This document shows, in pieces, positions 26,710 through 34,090 of a DNA stretch of 54,401 bases. Every line of letters starts with the position of its first letter. Position 1 is the stretch's first letter. The notes below the pieces were generated by a model that saw nothing but the letters and a program-made list of their open reading frames with translations, made no database searches and was not told where the DNA came from. The DNA is from Chloroflexia bacterium (GTDB lineage: Bacteria > Chloroflexota > Chloroflexia > DTKN01), in contig JAFGKG010000106.1 of NCBI GenBank assembly GCA_016928715.1, forward strand, positions 1 to 54,401. The letters are read 5' to 3'. The position numbers were made by a program, and so were the translations under genes.

Positions 26710-27141
26710 ATGACCGAAACCAGAAGTGAGCCCTTTGAGCCCCGGATTGTCGCTTTTCTGTGCAATTGGTGTGCCTATGCGGCGGCGGACAGCGCCGGCG
26801 TGGCCCGTATCAAGTCGCCGGCCAACGTCCTGCCCATCCGCGTGATGTGCTCTGGGCGCGTCTCACCCGAGGCCGTCCTGCGAGCCTTTCGTTCTGGCGC
26901 CGACGGAGTGCTGGTGCTTGGCTGACACGTCGGTGAGTGCCACTATGTTAGTGGCAATCATCGTACGGCCAAGCGCATGCCGTTGGTGCGCAACCTGTTG
27001 AGCTATGTCGGTATTCACCCGGATCGGCTGCGTCTGGACTGGGTCTCCTCCGCCGAAGCCCCGCGTTTCGCCCAGGTGACCAAAGATTTCGTGGAGACGG
27101 TGCGCGCCCTGGGGCCGCTGGCCTGGGAAACACTGCCGTGA
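26710..27141 (+). CDS. mvhD: MvhD-like [2Fe-2S] subunit with selenocysteine
   Basis: With UGA 26923-26925 read as selenocysteine (residue 72) the gene encodes 143 residues with the MvhD signature: [10 protein letters not shown] near the N-terminus, RVMCSGRV, and [17 protein letters not shown], where relatives have Cys or, in methanococcal VhuD, selenocysteine. A simple ORF call would end at 26925 and lose half of the protein. MvhD hands electrons from a hydrogenase or formate dehydrogenase to HdrA; the next two genes supply the formate dehydrogenase. Ribosome site GGAG lies upstream of ATG 26710. Confidence 0.9.
26923..26956 (+). promoter_or_regulatory. Selenocysteine UGA codon and SECIS hairpin of mvhD
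   Basis: UGA at 26923-26925 is followed 12 bases later by a perfect seven-pair stem TGCCACT (26938-26944) with AGTGGCA (26950-26956). The loop is ATGTT, different from the GGTC-type loops of the other three. Confidence 0.8.
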
Positions 27142-27160
27142 CAACCATGTGGAGGTCAAG

Positions 27161-27967
27161 ATGACAATCGATCAAGTCCGCGCCCGCGTGGCGGAGAAAC
27201 TGAAAACACTGGATGGCTTTGTGGCCCTACGGCAGACGGCCGAGGGTACGGCCCCGCATCTCTTTCACTCAGGGGACGATCTCTCGCAGCTTGTGCTCGG
27301 CCCGCGCTACCCGCTGTCTACGGTGCTTTCCCTTTTGTATAAACATGACCCCCAGGCCCAACTGGGCATCGTCGCCCGGGCCTGCGACATCCGGGCGATG
27401 GTCGAGATGGCCAAGCGCAACCAGTTGGATCCGGAACGGGTCTACCTGCTAGGAGTTTCCTGTACAGCCGAGGAGGCCGAGGAGTGCCACTGCGCCGATC
27501 CGGTTCCGCCGCTGGAGCAGTGGCCGCAGGCCGAGATGATCGGCGAACCCTCGCCGCCCGGCTCGCCGTCGCCGCTGATCGCCCAATACGAGGGCCTGTC
27601 CCTGGAGGAGCGGCGGGACTTTTGGCAGCAGCAGTTCATCAAGTGCGTCAAGTGCTATGGCTGCCGCAACATCTGCCCCGAGTGCTTTTGTGAGGCCTGC
27701 GCTCTGGAGGACGCCCTGTGGGTCGAACCGGGGGTGCTGGCCCCACCCTTTCCCATGTATCACCTGGTCCGGGCCATGCACATGGCCAGCCGCTGCGTTA
27801 GCTGCCGCCAGTGCGAGTTGACCTGTCCGGCCCACATTCCGCTGACCGTACTGTACGAGCTGCTGCGGCGCGACGTCGGAGAAATGCTCGGCTATGTGCC
27901 AGGGATGGACCTGGAGGCCGGGCAGCCGCTGTCGCTGTCGCTTGCCGACGCGCCTATGTTGGAGTAA
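27161..27967 (+). CDS. FdhB/FrhB-related iron-sulfur linker protein
   Basis: ATG 27161 is chosen over an upstream GTG because GGAGGT lies just before it. The 268 residues start with a domain like that of FrhB/FdhB-family proteins (GPRYPLSTVLSLL, VARACDIRAMVEM) and end with cysteine clusters CVKCYGCRNICPECFCEAC and CVSCRQCELTCP, the latter like HdrC. Between MvhD and FdhA in gene order, it most likely wires formate dehydrogenase to MvhD. Whether it keeps a flavin, as the F420-dependent relatives do, cannot be judged. Confidence 0.75.
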   Translation: MTIDQVRARVAEKLKTLDGFVALRQTAEGTAPHLFHSGDDLSQLVLGPRYPLSTVLSLLYKHDPQAQLGIVARACDIRAMVEMAKRNQLDPERVYLLGVSCTAEEAEECHCADPVPPLEQWPQAEMIGEPSPPGSPSPLIAQYEGLSLEERRDFWQQQFIKCVKCYGCRNICPECFCEACALEDALWVEPGVLAPPFPMYHLVRAMHMASRCVSCRQCELTCPAHIPLTVLYELLRRDVGEMLGYVPGMDLEAGQPLSLSLADAPMLE

Positions 27968-27979
27968 AGGAGGGCAACA

Positions 27980-30028
27980 ATGGACTATCAGAATGTGTTG
28001 ACCACCTGCATCTACTGTGGCTGTGGGTGTGGGCTCTATCTAGAGGTGCTCGACGGCCGTCTGACCAAGATCTGGCCGGCCAAGGGCCATGCCGTCAACG
28101 ACGGCCAACTGTGCATCAAGGGGTGGAACGCCCACGGTTTCGTCTATCACCCCGGTCGGCTCAAGACCCCCTTGATCCGCAAGAATGGCGAGTTGGTCGA
28201 ATCGACCTGGGACGAGGCCCTCGATCTCGTTGCCGATCGCTTGAGTACGATCCAGCGCGAGTCAGGTCCCGACAGCCTGGCTTTTCTGTCGTCGGCCAAG
28301 TGCACGAATGAGGAGAACTATTTGCTCCAAAAGTTCGCCCGCGCGGTGATCGGCACGAACAACGTCGATCACTGCGCCCGTCTTTGACACGCTCCCACGG
28401 TGGCCGGTCTGGTCGCCTCTTTTGGGAGCGGTGCAATGACGAACTCGCAGCCCGAGTTCACGCGAGATACGAACTGTTTCCTCATCATCGGCTCCAACAC
28501 GTCCGAGGGACACCCCCTCATCGCTAGTCGCATCATGAAGGCCCGGGAGGAACGTGGGGCCAAACTGGTCGTAATCGATCCACGCAAAACGCAGATGGCG
28601 CGCCTGGCCGACCTTTACCTTCCCTTCCGACCAGGCACCGACGTGGCCGTGCTGAATGGCTTGATGCACGTCATCATCAGCGAGGGGTTGGCGGATGAGG
28701 CCTACATCGCCGAACGTACCGAGGGGTTCGAGGAGATGAAGGCCCTGGTGGAGGGCTATACGCCGGAGCGGGTCGAGGAGATCAGTGCTATCCCCGCCGA
28801 TGGCCTGCGCGAGGCAGCCCGCCTGTACGCGACCAACAGGCCCTCCGCCATCATTTACGCTATGGGCATCACCCAACATACCACCGGTACCGACAATGTC
28901 AAAAGCTGCGCCAACCTGGCCATGCTCTGTGGTAACGTGGGCGTGGCCGGCGGTGGCGTCAATCCACTGCGTGGTCAGAATAACGTCCAGGGGGCCTGTG
29001 ACCTGGGTGCGCTGGCCAACGTCTATCCGGGCTACCAGGCCGTGGTCTCGGAACAGGTTCAGGAAAAGTTTCAAAATGCCTGGGGCTGCACGTCGGATCT
29101 GAACATTGGGCTGACGGTGACCGAGATGATCGAGGCAGCCGGCGATGGCCGCGTGCGCGCCCTGTACGTCATGGGAGAGAATCCCATGGTGGCCGATCCT
29201 GACATCAACCACGCCCGCCACTGCCTGGAACAGGTCGAGTTCCTGGTGGTGCAGGACATCTTTCTCTCCGAAACGGCCGAGCTGGCGCACGTGGTGTTCC
29301 CCTGTGCCTCCTTTGTAGAGAAGGACGGCACCTTTACCGCCACCGACCGCCGCATCCAGCGCGTGCGCAAGGCGATCGAGCCCATCGGTGACGCCAAGGC
29401 GGACTGGGAGGTCATCTGCCTGTTGGCCCAACGCATGGGGGCGACCGGCTTTGACTTTTCCTCGCCCGAGGAGGTCATGGACGAGATCGCCCAGTTGACA
29501 CCGATCTATGGCGGGGTGAGTTACGAGCGACTGGAGCAAGAGGGCTTTCTCCAGTGGCCCGTGCCGGCCTTTGACCACCCTGGCACGCCCTATCTGCACA
29601 AGGGCAAGTTCAGCCGCGGATTGGGCCACTTTCACGCGATCGAGTTCAAGGAGGCGGCCGAGCTGCCCGACGACGAATATCCCTTGCTCCTGACAACCGG
29701 CCGGCTGATGTTCCATTGGCACACGGGTACGATGACGCGCCGCTCGGAGAAACTGGACCAGGAGGTGCCGGCGGCCTATGTGGAGATACACCCGCAAGAT
29801 GCGGCTGACATCGGACTCAACGGCCATAAGCGGGTGCGGGTCACCAGCCGACGCGGCGAGATCGAGCTGGACGCGCGGGTTACCGATCGCATCAAGCCGG
29901 GCATCGTCTTTATTCCTTTCCATTTCGCCGAGGCCGCGGCCAATGCCCTGACCCACGCCGCACTTGATCCTACGGCCAAGATACCAGAGTACAAGGTCTG
30001 CGCGGTCAAGATGGAGGCCATCAGCTAA
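27980..30028 (+). CDS. fdhA: Selenocysteine formate dehydrogenase catalytic subunit (copy 2)
   Basis: Through UGA 28385-28387 (residue 136) the gene encodes 682 residues: N-terminal [4Fe-4S] motif CIYCGCGCG, HCARL-U-HAPTVAGL active site, molybdopterin motifs and terminal molybdopterin-binding region (TTGRLMFHWHTGTMTRR). It oxidises formate to CO2 or runs in reverse. It is close to the catalytic part of copy 1 but lacks the NuoG-like N-terminus and ends with a normal stop six residues after KVCAVKM, where copy 1 runs into a receiver domain. Its place after MvhD and FdhB-like genes ties it to the Hdr complex, as in formate-fed Hdr complexes of methanogens. Confidence 0.93.
28385..28429 (+). promoter_or_regulatory. 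Selenocysteine UGA codon and extended SECIS hairpin of fdhA (copy 2)
   Basis: UGA 28385-28387 is followed by the inner stem GGTGGCC (28399-28405) with GGTCGCC (28411-28417) around a GGTCT loop. An outer stem GCTCCCA (28391-28397) with TGGGAGC (28423-28429) extends it. Confidence 0.87.
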
Positions 30029-30044
30029 GACAGGAGGCGAAACG

Positions 30045-30536
30045 ATGGATCTGCGCAAGATATACGAGTACGCGCTGCAGCGCGAACACGAGGGCAAGCG
30101 CTTTTTCGAGGAGAACGCGGCCCGCTTGGGCCACGCCGCCGCAGTAGGAGCTTTTAAAATGCTGGCGGCCGAGGAACAAAACCACATCGAGTTCATCCAG
30201 AGCCAGCTCGACGCTCTGGATCGTCAGGAGGCCGGCGACGTGGCTCCGGGTCTGGCCCTGGAACGTGAGGGCTTTTTCTCGCAGCGCGCCAGCTCCGAAC
30301 TGCTCGACCAGTCGGTGATCGAGGCGATGGTGCCGGATCTGGCGGTTCTGCGCACCGCCTACCTGATCGAGCGTGACTTTGCCGATTTCTACGCCATGGC
30401 CGCCCGCAAGGCCGAAGGGCCCGCACGCCAGGTACTGGGGATGCTGGCCCAATGGGAAGAGACCCATGCGGAGCTTTTCAAGAGCCTCCACGATAGGGCC
30501 TTTGAGGAGTATGCCCAGATGCCCTGGGGCGGTTAA
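30045..30536 (+). CDS. Ferritin-like (rubrerythrin-type) diiron protein
   Basis: ATG 30045 follows CAGGAGG. The 163-residue four-helix protein has paired carboxylate motifs typical of ferritin-like domains: EHEGKRFFEE, AAEEQNHIEF, ERDFADFY and WEETHAELF. There is no C-terminal rubredoxin domain. Family members reduce peroxide or protect against oxygen in anaerobes, which suits a partner of oxygen-sensitive seleno- and iron-sulfur enzymes. It is the last gene before a 230-base gap. Confidence 0.85.
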   Translation: MDLRKIYEYALQREHEGKRFFEENAARLGHAAAVGAFKMLAAEEQNHIEFIQSQLDALDRQEAGDVAPGLALEREGFFSQRASSELLDQSVIEAMVPDLAVLRTAYLIERDFADFYAMAARKAEGPARQVLGMLAQWEETHAELFKSLHDRAFEEYAQMPWGG

Positions 30537-30768
30537 TCCCGACCGGAATTTGCCGAAAGGAGGTGGTTGCCACTCAACCTAGCCCAGAAGGACGGCTTCG
30601 GCCTGATTTTTGCCAGGACATTGTCGCGGGTCTCTAACCCTTGCTTTTCTTGGCGACCTGGCGTCTTGGTCTTAGCAGCTGTAGGAGAGGAGGTGCACTC
30701 TAACCCGTTGTTGATTATGGCAGTCCGTCTAAACGTTATTCTGTAAATCCCAAGGAGGAAAATGAATT
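30537..30768 (+). other. Leader region of the formate channel gene
   Basis: No gene is seen. A short GGC-TTCG-GCC hairpin near 30594-30603 is followed by TGATTTTT and may be a weak terminator. Two GGAGG-like stretches (30558, 30686) precede no convincing ORF. No good promoter was found; the channel gene could still be read from the hdr operon. Confidence 0.4.
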
Positions 30769-31545
30769 ATGGCCTTCAAATCACCCAAAGAAATCGCGCT
30801 CTCTGCCTGTAGCATCGGCAAGACTAAATCCGAAACGGGCATCGCCAAACTGTTGGTGTTGGGCTTTCTCGCCGGAGCCTATATTGCTTTCGGCGGCTTT
30901 CTGGCTATCATGGTAGGCAAAGGTGTGTCCGCCGATTTGGGACCGGGCATTGGCAAGCTCTTGTTTGGTGGCGTCTTTCCCGTTGGCCTGATGCTCGTCG
31001 TCATTGCCGGGTCGGAGCTTTTCACCGGGAACTGCGGCGTCATTACGCCCAGCTGCTTGCGGGGTAGTGCCCGCTGGATGGGACTACTGAAAAACTGGAT
31101 CTTTGTCTACATCGGCAACTTTATCGGCTCCCTCGTCGTGGCCTACTTTCTGGCCTATCTGACCGGCCTAACAGAGGCGGAACCCTACCTGAGCGCGACC
31201 AAGGGCATCGCTGAGGGCAAGATCGCCCTCTCCTTTGGAGAGGCCTTTTTCCGTGGCGTTGGCTGCAACTGGTTGGTCTGCCTGGCTGTCTGGATGGCCG
31301 TTTCCGCCGAGGATATCGCGGGCAAGATTTTGGCCATCTGGTGGCCCATCATGGCCTTTGTCGCGTTGGGCTTTGAGCACAGCGTGGCCAACATGTTCTT
31401 TATCCCCCTGGGGATGTTCAATGGGGCCAATGTCAGTGTCGGCGAGTTCCTCATCAACAACCTGCTTCCGGTGACATTGGGCAATATTGTCGGCGGCGCC
31501 GGCTTTGTCGGAGCCATCTACTGGTGGCTTTACGGGCGCGAATAA
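30769..31545 (+). CDS. focA: Formate/nitrite transporter family channel (FocA/FdhC type)
   Basis: The 258-residue membrane protein has six hydrophobic segments and FNT-family motifs: FTGNCGVITPSCLRG, NWIFVYIGNFIGSLVVAY, GVGCNWLVCLAVW and GFEHSVANMFFIPLGM, with the conserved channel His in the last. FNT channels are pentamers that pass formate, nitrite or hydrosulfide; directly after fdhA formate is the likely substrate. ATG 30769 follows AAGGAGG. A strong terminator comes next. Confidence 0.92.
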   Translation: MAFKSPKEIALSACSIGKTKSETGIAKLLVLGFLAGAYIAFGGFLAIMVGKGVSADLGPGIGKLLFGGVFPVGLMLVVIAGSELFTGNCGVITPSCLRGSARWMGLLKNWIFVYIGNFIGSLVVAYFLAYLTGLTEAEPYLSATKGIAEGKIALSFGEAFFRGVGCNWLVCLAVWMAVSAEDIAGKILAIWWPIMAFVALGFEHSVANMFFIPLGMFNGANVSVGEFLINNLLPVTLGNIVGGAGFVGAIYWWLYGRE

Positions 31546-31560
31546 GCAATCCGTTCGTCT

Positions 31561-31612
31561 AACAAGGGTCGACCGGCAACGATCTTGCCGGCCGACCCTT
31601 GTTCGCTTTTCT
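31561..31612 (+). terminator. Rho-independent terminator after the formate channel
   Basis: A stem of 18 pairs with one A-C mismatch (31561-31579 with 31585-31603, loop CGATC) is followed by CGCTTTTCT. It closes the hdr-fdh operon. Confidence 0.85.
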
Positions 31613-31667
31613 GAAACGGGCTGCGGTTTTGCGGCCAGAGGTTTTCTCATTGCGAAAGGAGGCACCC

Positions 31668-32156
31668 ATGCCGGCCAAGAGGACCATTGTGTTCGCCATC
31701 ATTCTGACGCTCGCCGCGATCGGCGAGGTCGTGCTGGCCTTTGTGCTCTATCGGGATCCCGGGCACACGCTGCTCCGAAATCTGGGTTGGGTGGTGCTGT
31801 GGACGGCCGCCATCTTTGGCAGCCTGCCCATCCTGATGCTGAAACGGTGGGGTGGGGTGTCCCCGGGCCAGGGCTACATCCATACGACCCGCCTGGTCGA
31901 CCGGGGCCTCTACGCTGTCGTGCGCCATCCCCAGTATCTGTCCTTCATCCTGATCGCGTTGGGCCTGGCCATGATCGCCCAACACTGGCTGCCGGCGCTG
32001 CTGGGGGCCATCGTGATCGTCCTGAGCTACCTGCTCACGCTGGAGGAGGACCGCTCCCTGCGGGAGAAATTCGGGCCGGCCTACGAACGGTACAGCCAGG
32101 CCGTGCCCCGGCTGAACTTTGTGCTGGGCATCATGCGTAGGCTGATGCGGCGATAG
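31668..32156 (+). CDS. Isoprenylcysteine carboxyl methyltransferase-like membrane protein
   Basis: A 162-residue membrane protein with four hydrophobic segments and the family signature RGLYAVVRHPQYLSF followed by EEDRSLREKFGPAYERY. The fold (ICMT/phospholipid methyltransferase/NnrU class) uses S-adenosylmethionine to methylate membrane-bound substrates. The bacterial substrate is unknown. ATG 31668 follows AAAGGAGG. Confidence 0.82.
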   Translation: MPAKRTIVFAIILTLAAIGEVVLAFVLYRDPGHTLLRNLGWVVLWTAAIFGSLPILMLKRWGGVSPGQGYIHTTRLVDRGLYAVVRHPQYLSFILIALGLAMIAQHWLPALLGAIVIVLSYLLTLEEDRSLREKFGPAYERYSQAVPRLNFVLGIMRRLMRR

Positions 32157-32254
32157 CGGGGGAACACCGCCCCAGGCAGTTGTCGGTGGCCCGTGGGGCC
32201 GGCCTGGCGGAACTATTTGGCGCTTTCATTGTAAAATAGGATAGGAGGTGTCGC

Positions 32255-33565
32255 ATGAGCCAGAAAGCGCTGCGGCGGCTGCGCCGCTTGTTCAATTGGC
32301 GGGTGGGGCTTGTTATTTTGGGGCTGCTCGTTTTGCTGCTCGCCGGCGGCCAGGTGCTGGGGCTGTGGGACCGCCTGGGCCTATCCCTTTTCGGCAGCGC
32401 CTTTGGGGGCGGCTGGCAGGGCGAGTACTGGGACAACCTCGATCTCAGCGGCAGCCCCCAATTGCAGCGGCCGGACAGCGACATTGACTTTAGCTGGGGC
32501 ACCGGTGCGCCCGCCGAGGGCCTGCCGGCCGATAACTTTTCCGCTCGCTGGACCCGCTCGCTCTCCTTCCAGGAGGGCCGCTATCGTTTTTACGCCCAGA
32601 GCGACGACGGTGTGCGCGTTTGGTTGGACGACAGCCTGCTCATCGACCAATGGCACGCCTCCCCCGGGGTGGTTTACATGGCCGACGCCGACCTGGCGGG
32701 CGGTTCGCACCAACTCCGGGTCGAGTATTACGAGCAAGGGGGCTGGGCGCGCCTGCAGTTCCGCTGGGAGCCCCTCTCGGGCCAGGAATTTCCCGATTGG
32801 CAGGGCGCCTACTATGCCAACGCCATGCTGGAGGGCGGCCCGGTGCTGCTGCGCAATGACAAGGTCCTGGACTTTAACTGGGGCGGCAGTTCCCCGGATG
32901 CGGCACTGCTGCCGGCGGACGATTTTTCGGTGCGCTGGACCCGCCAGGCCCATTTCGACGCCGCTGCCTACCGCTTTCACGCTGTCGTCGACGGGGGGCT
33001 CTTTCTCTGGGTCGGCGAGCAGCAGGTGCTGGACCACTGGGGCAACGGCAGCAGCCGCCATGTCATCGGCGAGATCAGCCTGGCCCGGGGGGAGTACCCG
33101 CTCAAGGTGGAATATTTTGAGGGGGGCGGTACCGCCCAGGCCCAGATCTGGTGGGAAAAGGTGCAGACGCAGTACTATCCGGACCCCTCCTTTGCGGACT
33201 GGAAGGGCAGCTATTGGTCCAATATGGAGATGCGGGGCAGCCCGACCCTGGTGCGCAATGACGGATCGATCGATTTCAACTGGGGCACGGGCGCTCCGGC
33301 CCCTGGCCTGCCGGCCGACCAGTTCTCCGTGCGCTGGGATCGCGAACTGGATTTCGAATCCGGGCTCTACGTCTTTTACGCCCAGGGTGACAATGGCCTC
33401 CGGGTCTATCTGGACGGCGCCCTGCTGATCGACGGTTGGTACAGCAACGGGCAGGAGGTTCTAGCGGCCGATCGAGTGCTGCGGGGCAAGCACCAGTTGA
33501 CGGTGGAATATTACGAAAATGGGGGCCCTGCGCAGGTTCGCTTTTATTGGCAGGGCTCGAATTAA
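32255..33565 (+). CDS. Membrane-anchored protein with three PA14 domains
   Basis: A short cytoplasmic N-terminus and one transmembrane helix (about 17-38) are followed by three tandem PA14 domains of about 130 residues (roughly 48-175, 178-305, 310-436). Each repeats GxYWxNxxLxGxPxLxR, DFxWGxGxPxxxLPADxFSxRWTR and FYAQxDDGxRxxLDxxLLIDxW. The second copy is the most diverged. PA14 domains are carbohydrate-binding beta-barrels found in exported adhesins and glycosidases; no enzymatic domain is attached. The product has 436 residues and should face outside. Its end overlaps the converging ruvX gene by four bases. Confidence 0.88.
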   Translation: MSQKALRRLRRLFNWRVGLVILGLLVLLLAGGQVLGLWDRLGLSLFGSAFGGGWQGEYWDNLDLSGSPQLQRPDSDIDFSWGTGAPAEGLPADNFSARWTRSLSFQEGRYRFYAQSDDGVRVWLDDSLLIDQWHASPGVVYMADADLAGGSHQLRVEYYEQGGWARLQFRWEPLSGQEFPDWQGAYYANAMLEGGPVLLRNDKVLDFNWGGSSPDAALLPADDFSVRWTRQAHFDAAAYRFHAVVDGGLFLWVGEQQVLDHWGNGSSRHVIGEISLARGEYPLKVEYFEGGGTAQAQIWWEKVQTQYYPDPSFADWKGSYWSNMEMRGSPTLVRNDGSIDFNWGTGAPAPGLPADQFSVRWDRELDFESGLYVFYAQGDNGLRVYLDGALLIDGWYSNGQEVLAADRVLRGKHQLTVEYYENGGPAQVRFYWQGSN

Positions 33566-33996
33566 AAGCACGAGCCCATGTGGGCGTCCAGGTAGCTCTG
33601 CAGGATCAGGGCGGCGGCCACGGCGTCCCGATGTTGACGGCGGCGACGGCGGGATAGGCCGCCCTCCAAGAGGGCCCGCTCCGCCCCGGCCGTGCTCAGG
33701 CGTTCGTCCCACAGTTCCAGGGGCACGCTGAGCTGCTGGCACAGTCGTTCCACCCAGGCCCGCACGTGGGCGGCCTCCTCTCCCTCCCCACCGTCCAGTA
33801 ACAGGGGTAAACCGACCACAACCCGCACCACCTCGTGTTGTTCCACCAGCGCCCGAACCTCTTGCTGCCCAGCATACGCTTCTGGCAGGTGGATCGTCGT
33901 CAGCGGGGTGGCCAGCATTGCCCCGGGGTCGCTCAGGGCGACGCCGATACGCCGTTGCCCTAGGTCTAGCCCTAACAGACGTCCGCTCGTTTTCAC
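33562..33996 (-). CDS. ruvX: Putative Holliday junction resolvase, YqgF/RuvX family
   Basis: The 144-residue RNase H-fold protein has the family motifs LGLDLGQRRIGVALSD, VVVGLPLLLDG, WDERLSTAGAE and DAVAAALIL with the catalytic acidic residues. The family acts in 16S rRNA 5'-end maturation or recombination. An Arg run (about 115-120) precedes the last motif. It follows the baseplate-J-like gene on the same strand, and alaS lies further upstream; alaS with yqgF is a common bacterial neighbourhood. Confidence 0.92.
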   Translation of the reverse strand: MKTSGRLLGLDLGQRRIGVALSDPGAMLATPLTTIHLPEAYAGQQEVRALVEQHEVVRVVVGLPLLLDGGEGEEAAHVRAWVERLCQQLSVPLELWDERLSTAGAERALLEGGLSRRRRRQHRDAVAAALILQSYLDAHMGSCF

Positions 33997-34019
33997 TGTT
34001 CCAGTCTCCTGATAAGCAG

Positions 34020-34049
34020 TCTCCCGCCGGCGGTCTCAGCGGCGGGAGA
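34020..34049 (-). terminator. Hairpin after the baseplate-J-like gene
   Basis: TCTCCCGCCG (34020-34029) pairs with CGGCGGGAGA (34040-34049). No U-run follows on the minus strand, so it may only weaken read-through into ruvX. Confidence 0.4.
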
Positions 34050-34090
34050 ACTGTTGCTGGTTCAATTGGGCTTTCGCAGCCCGTTTGCCC

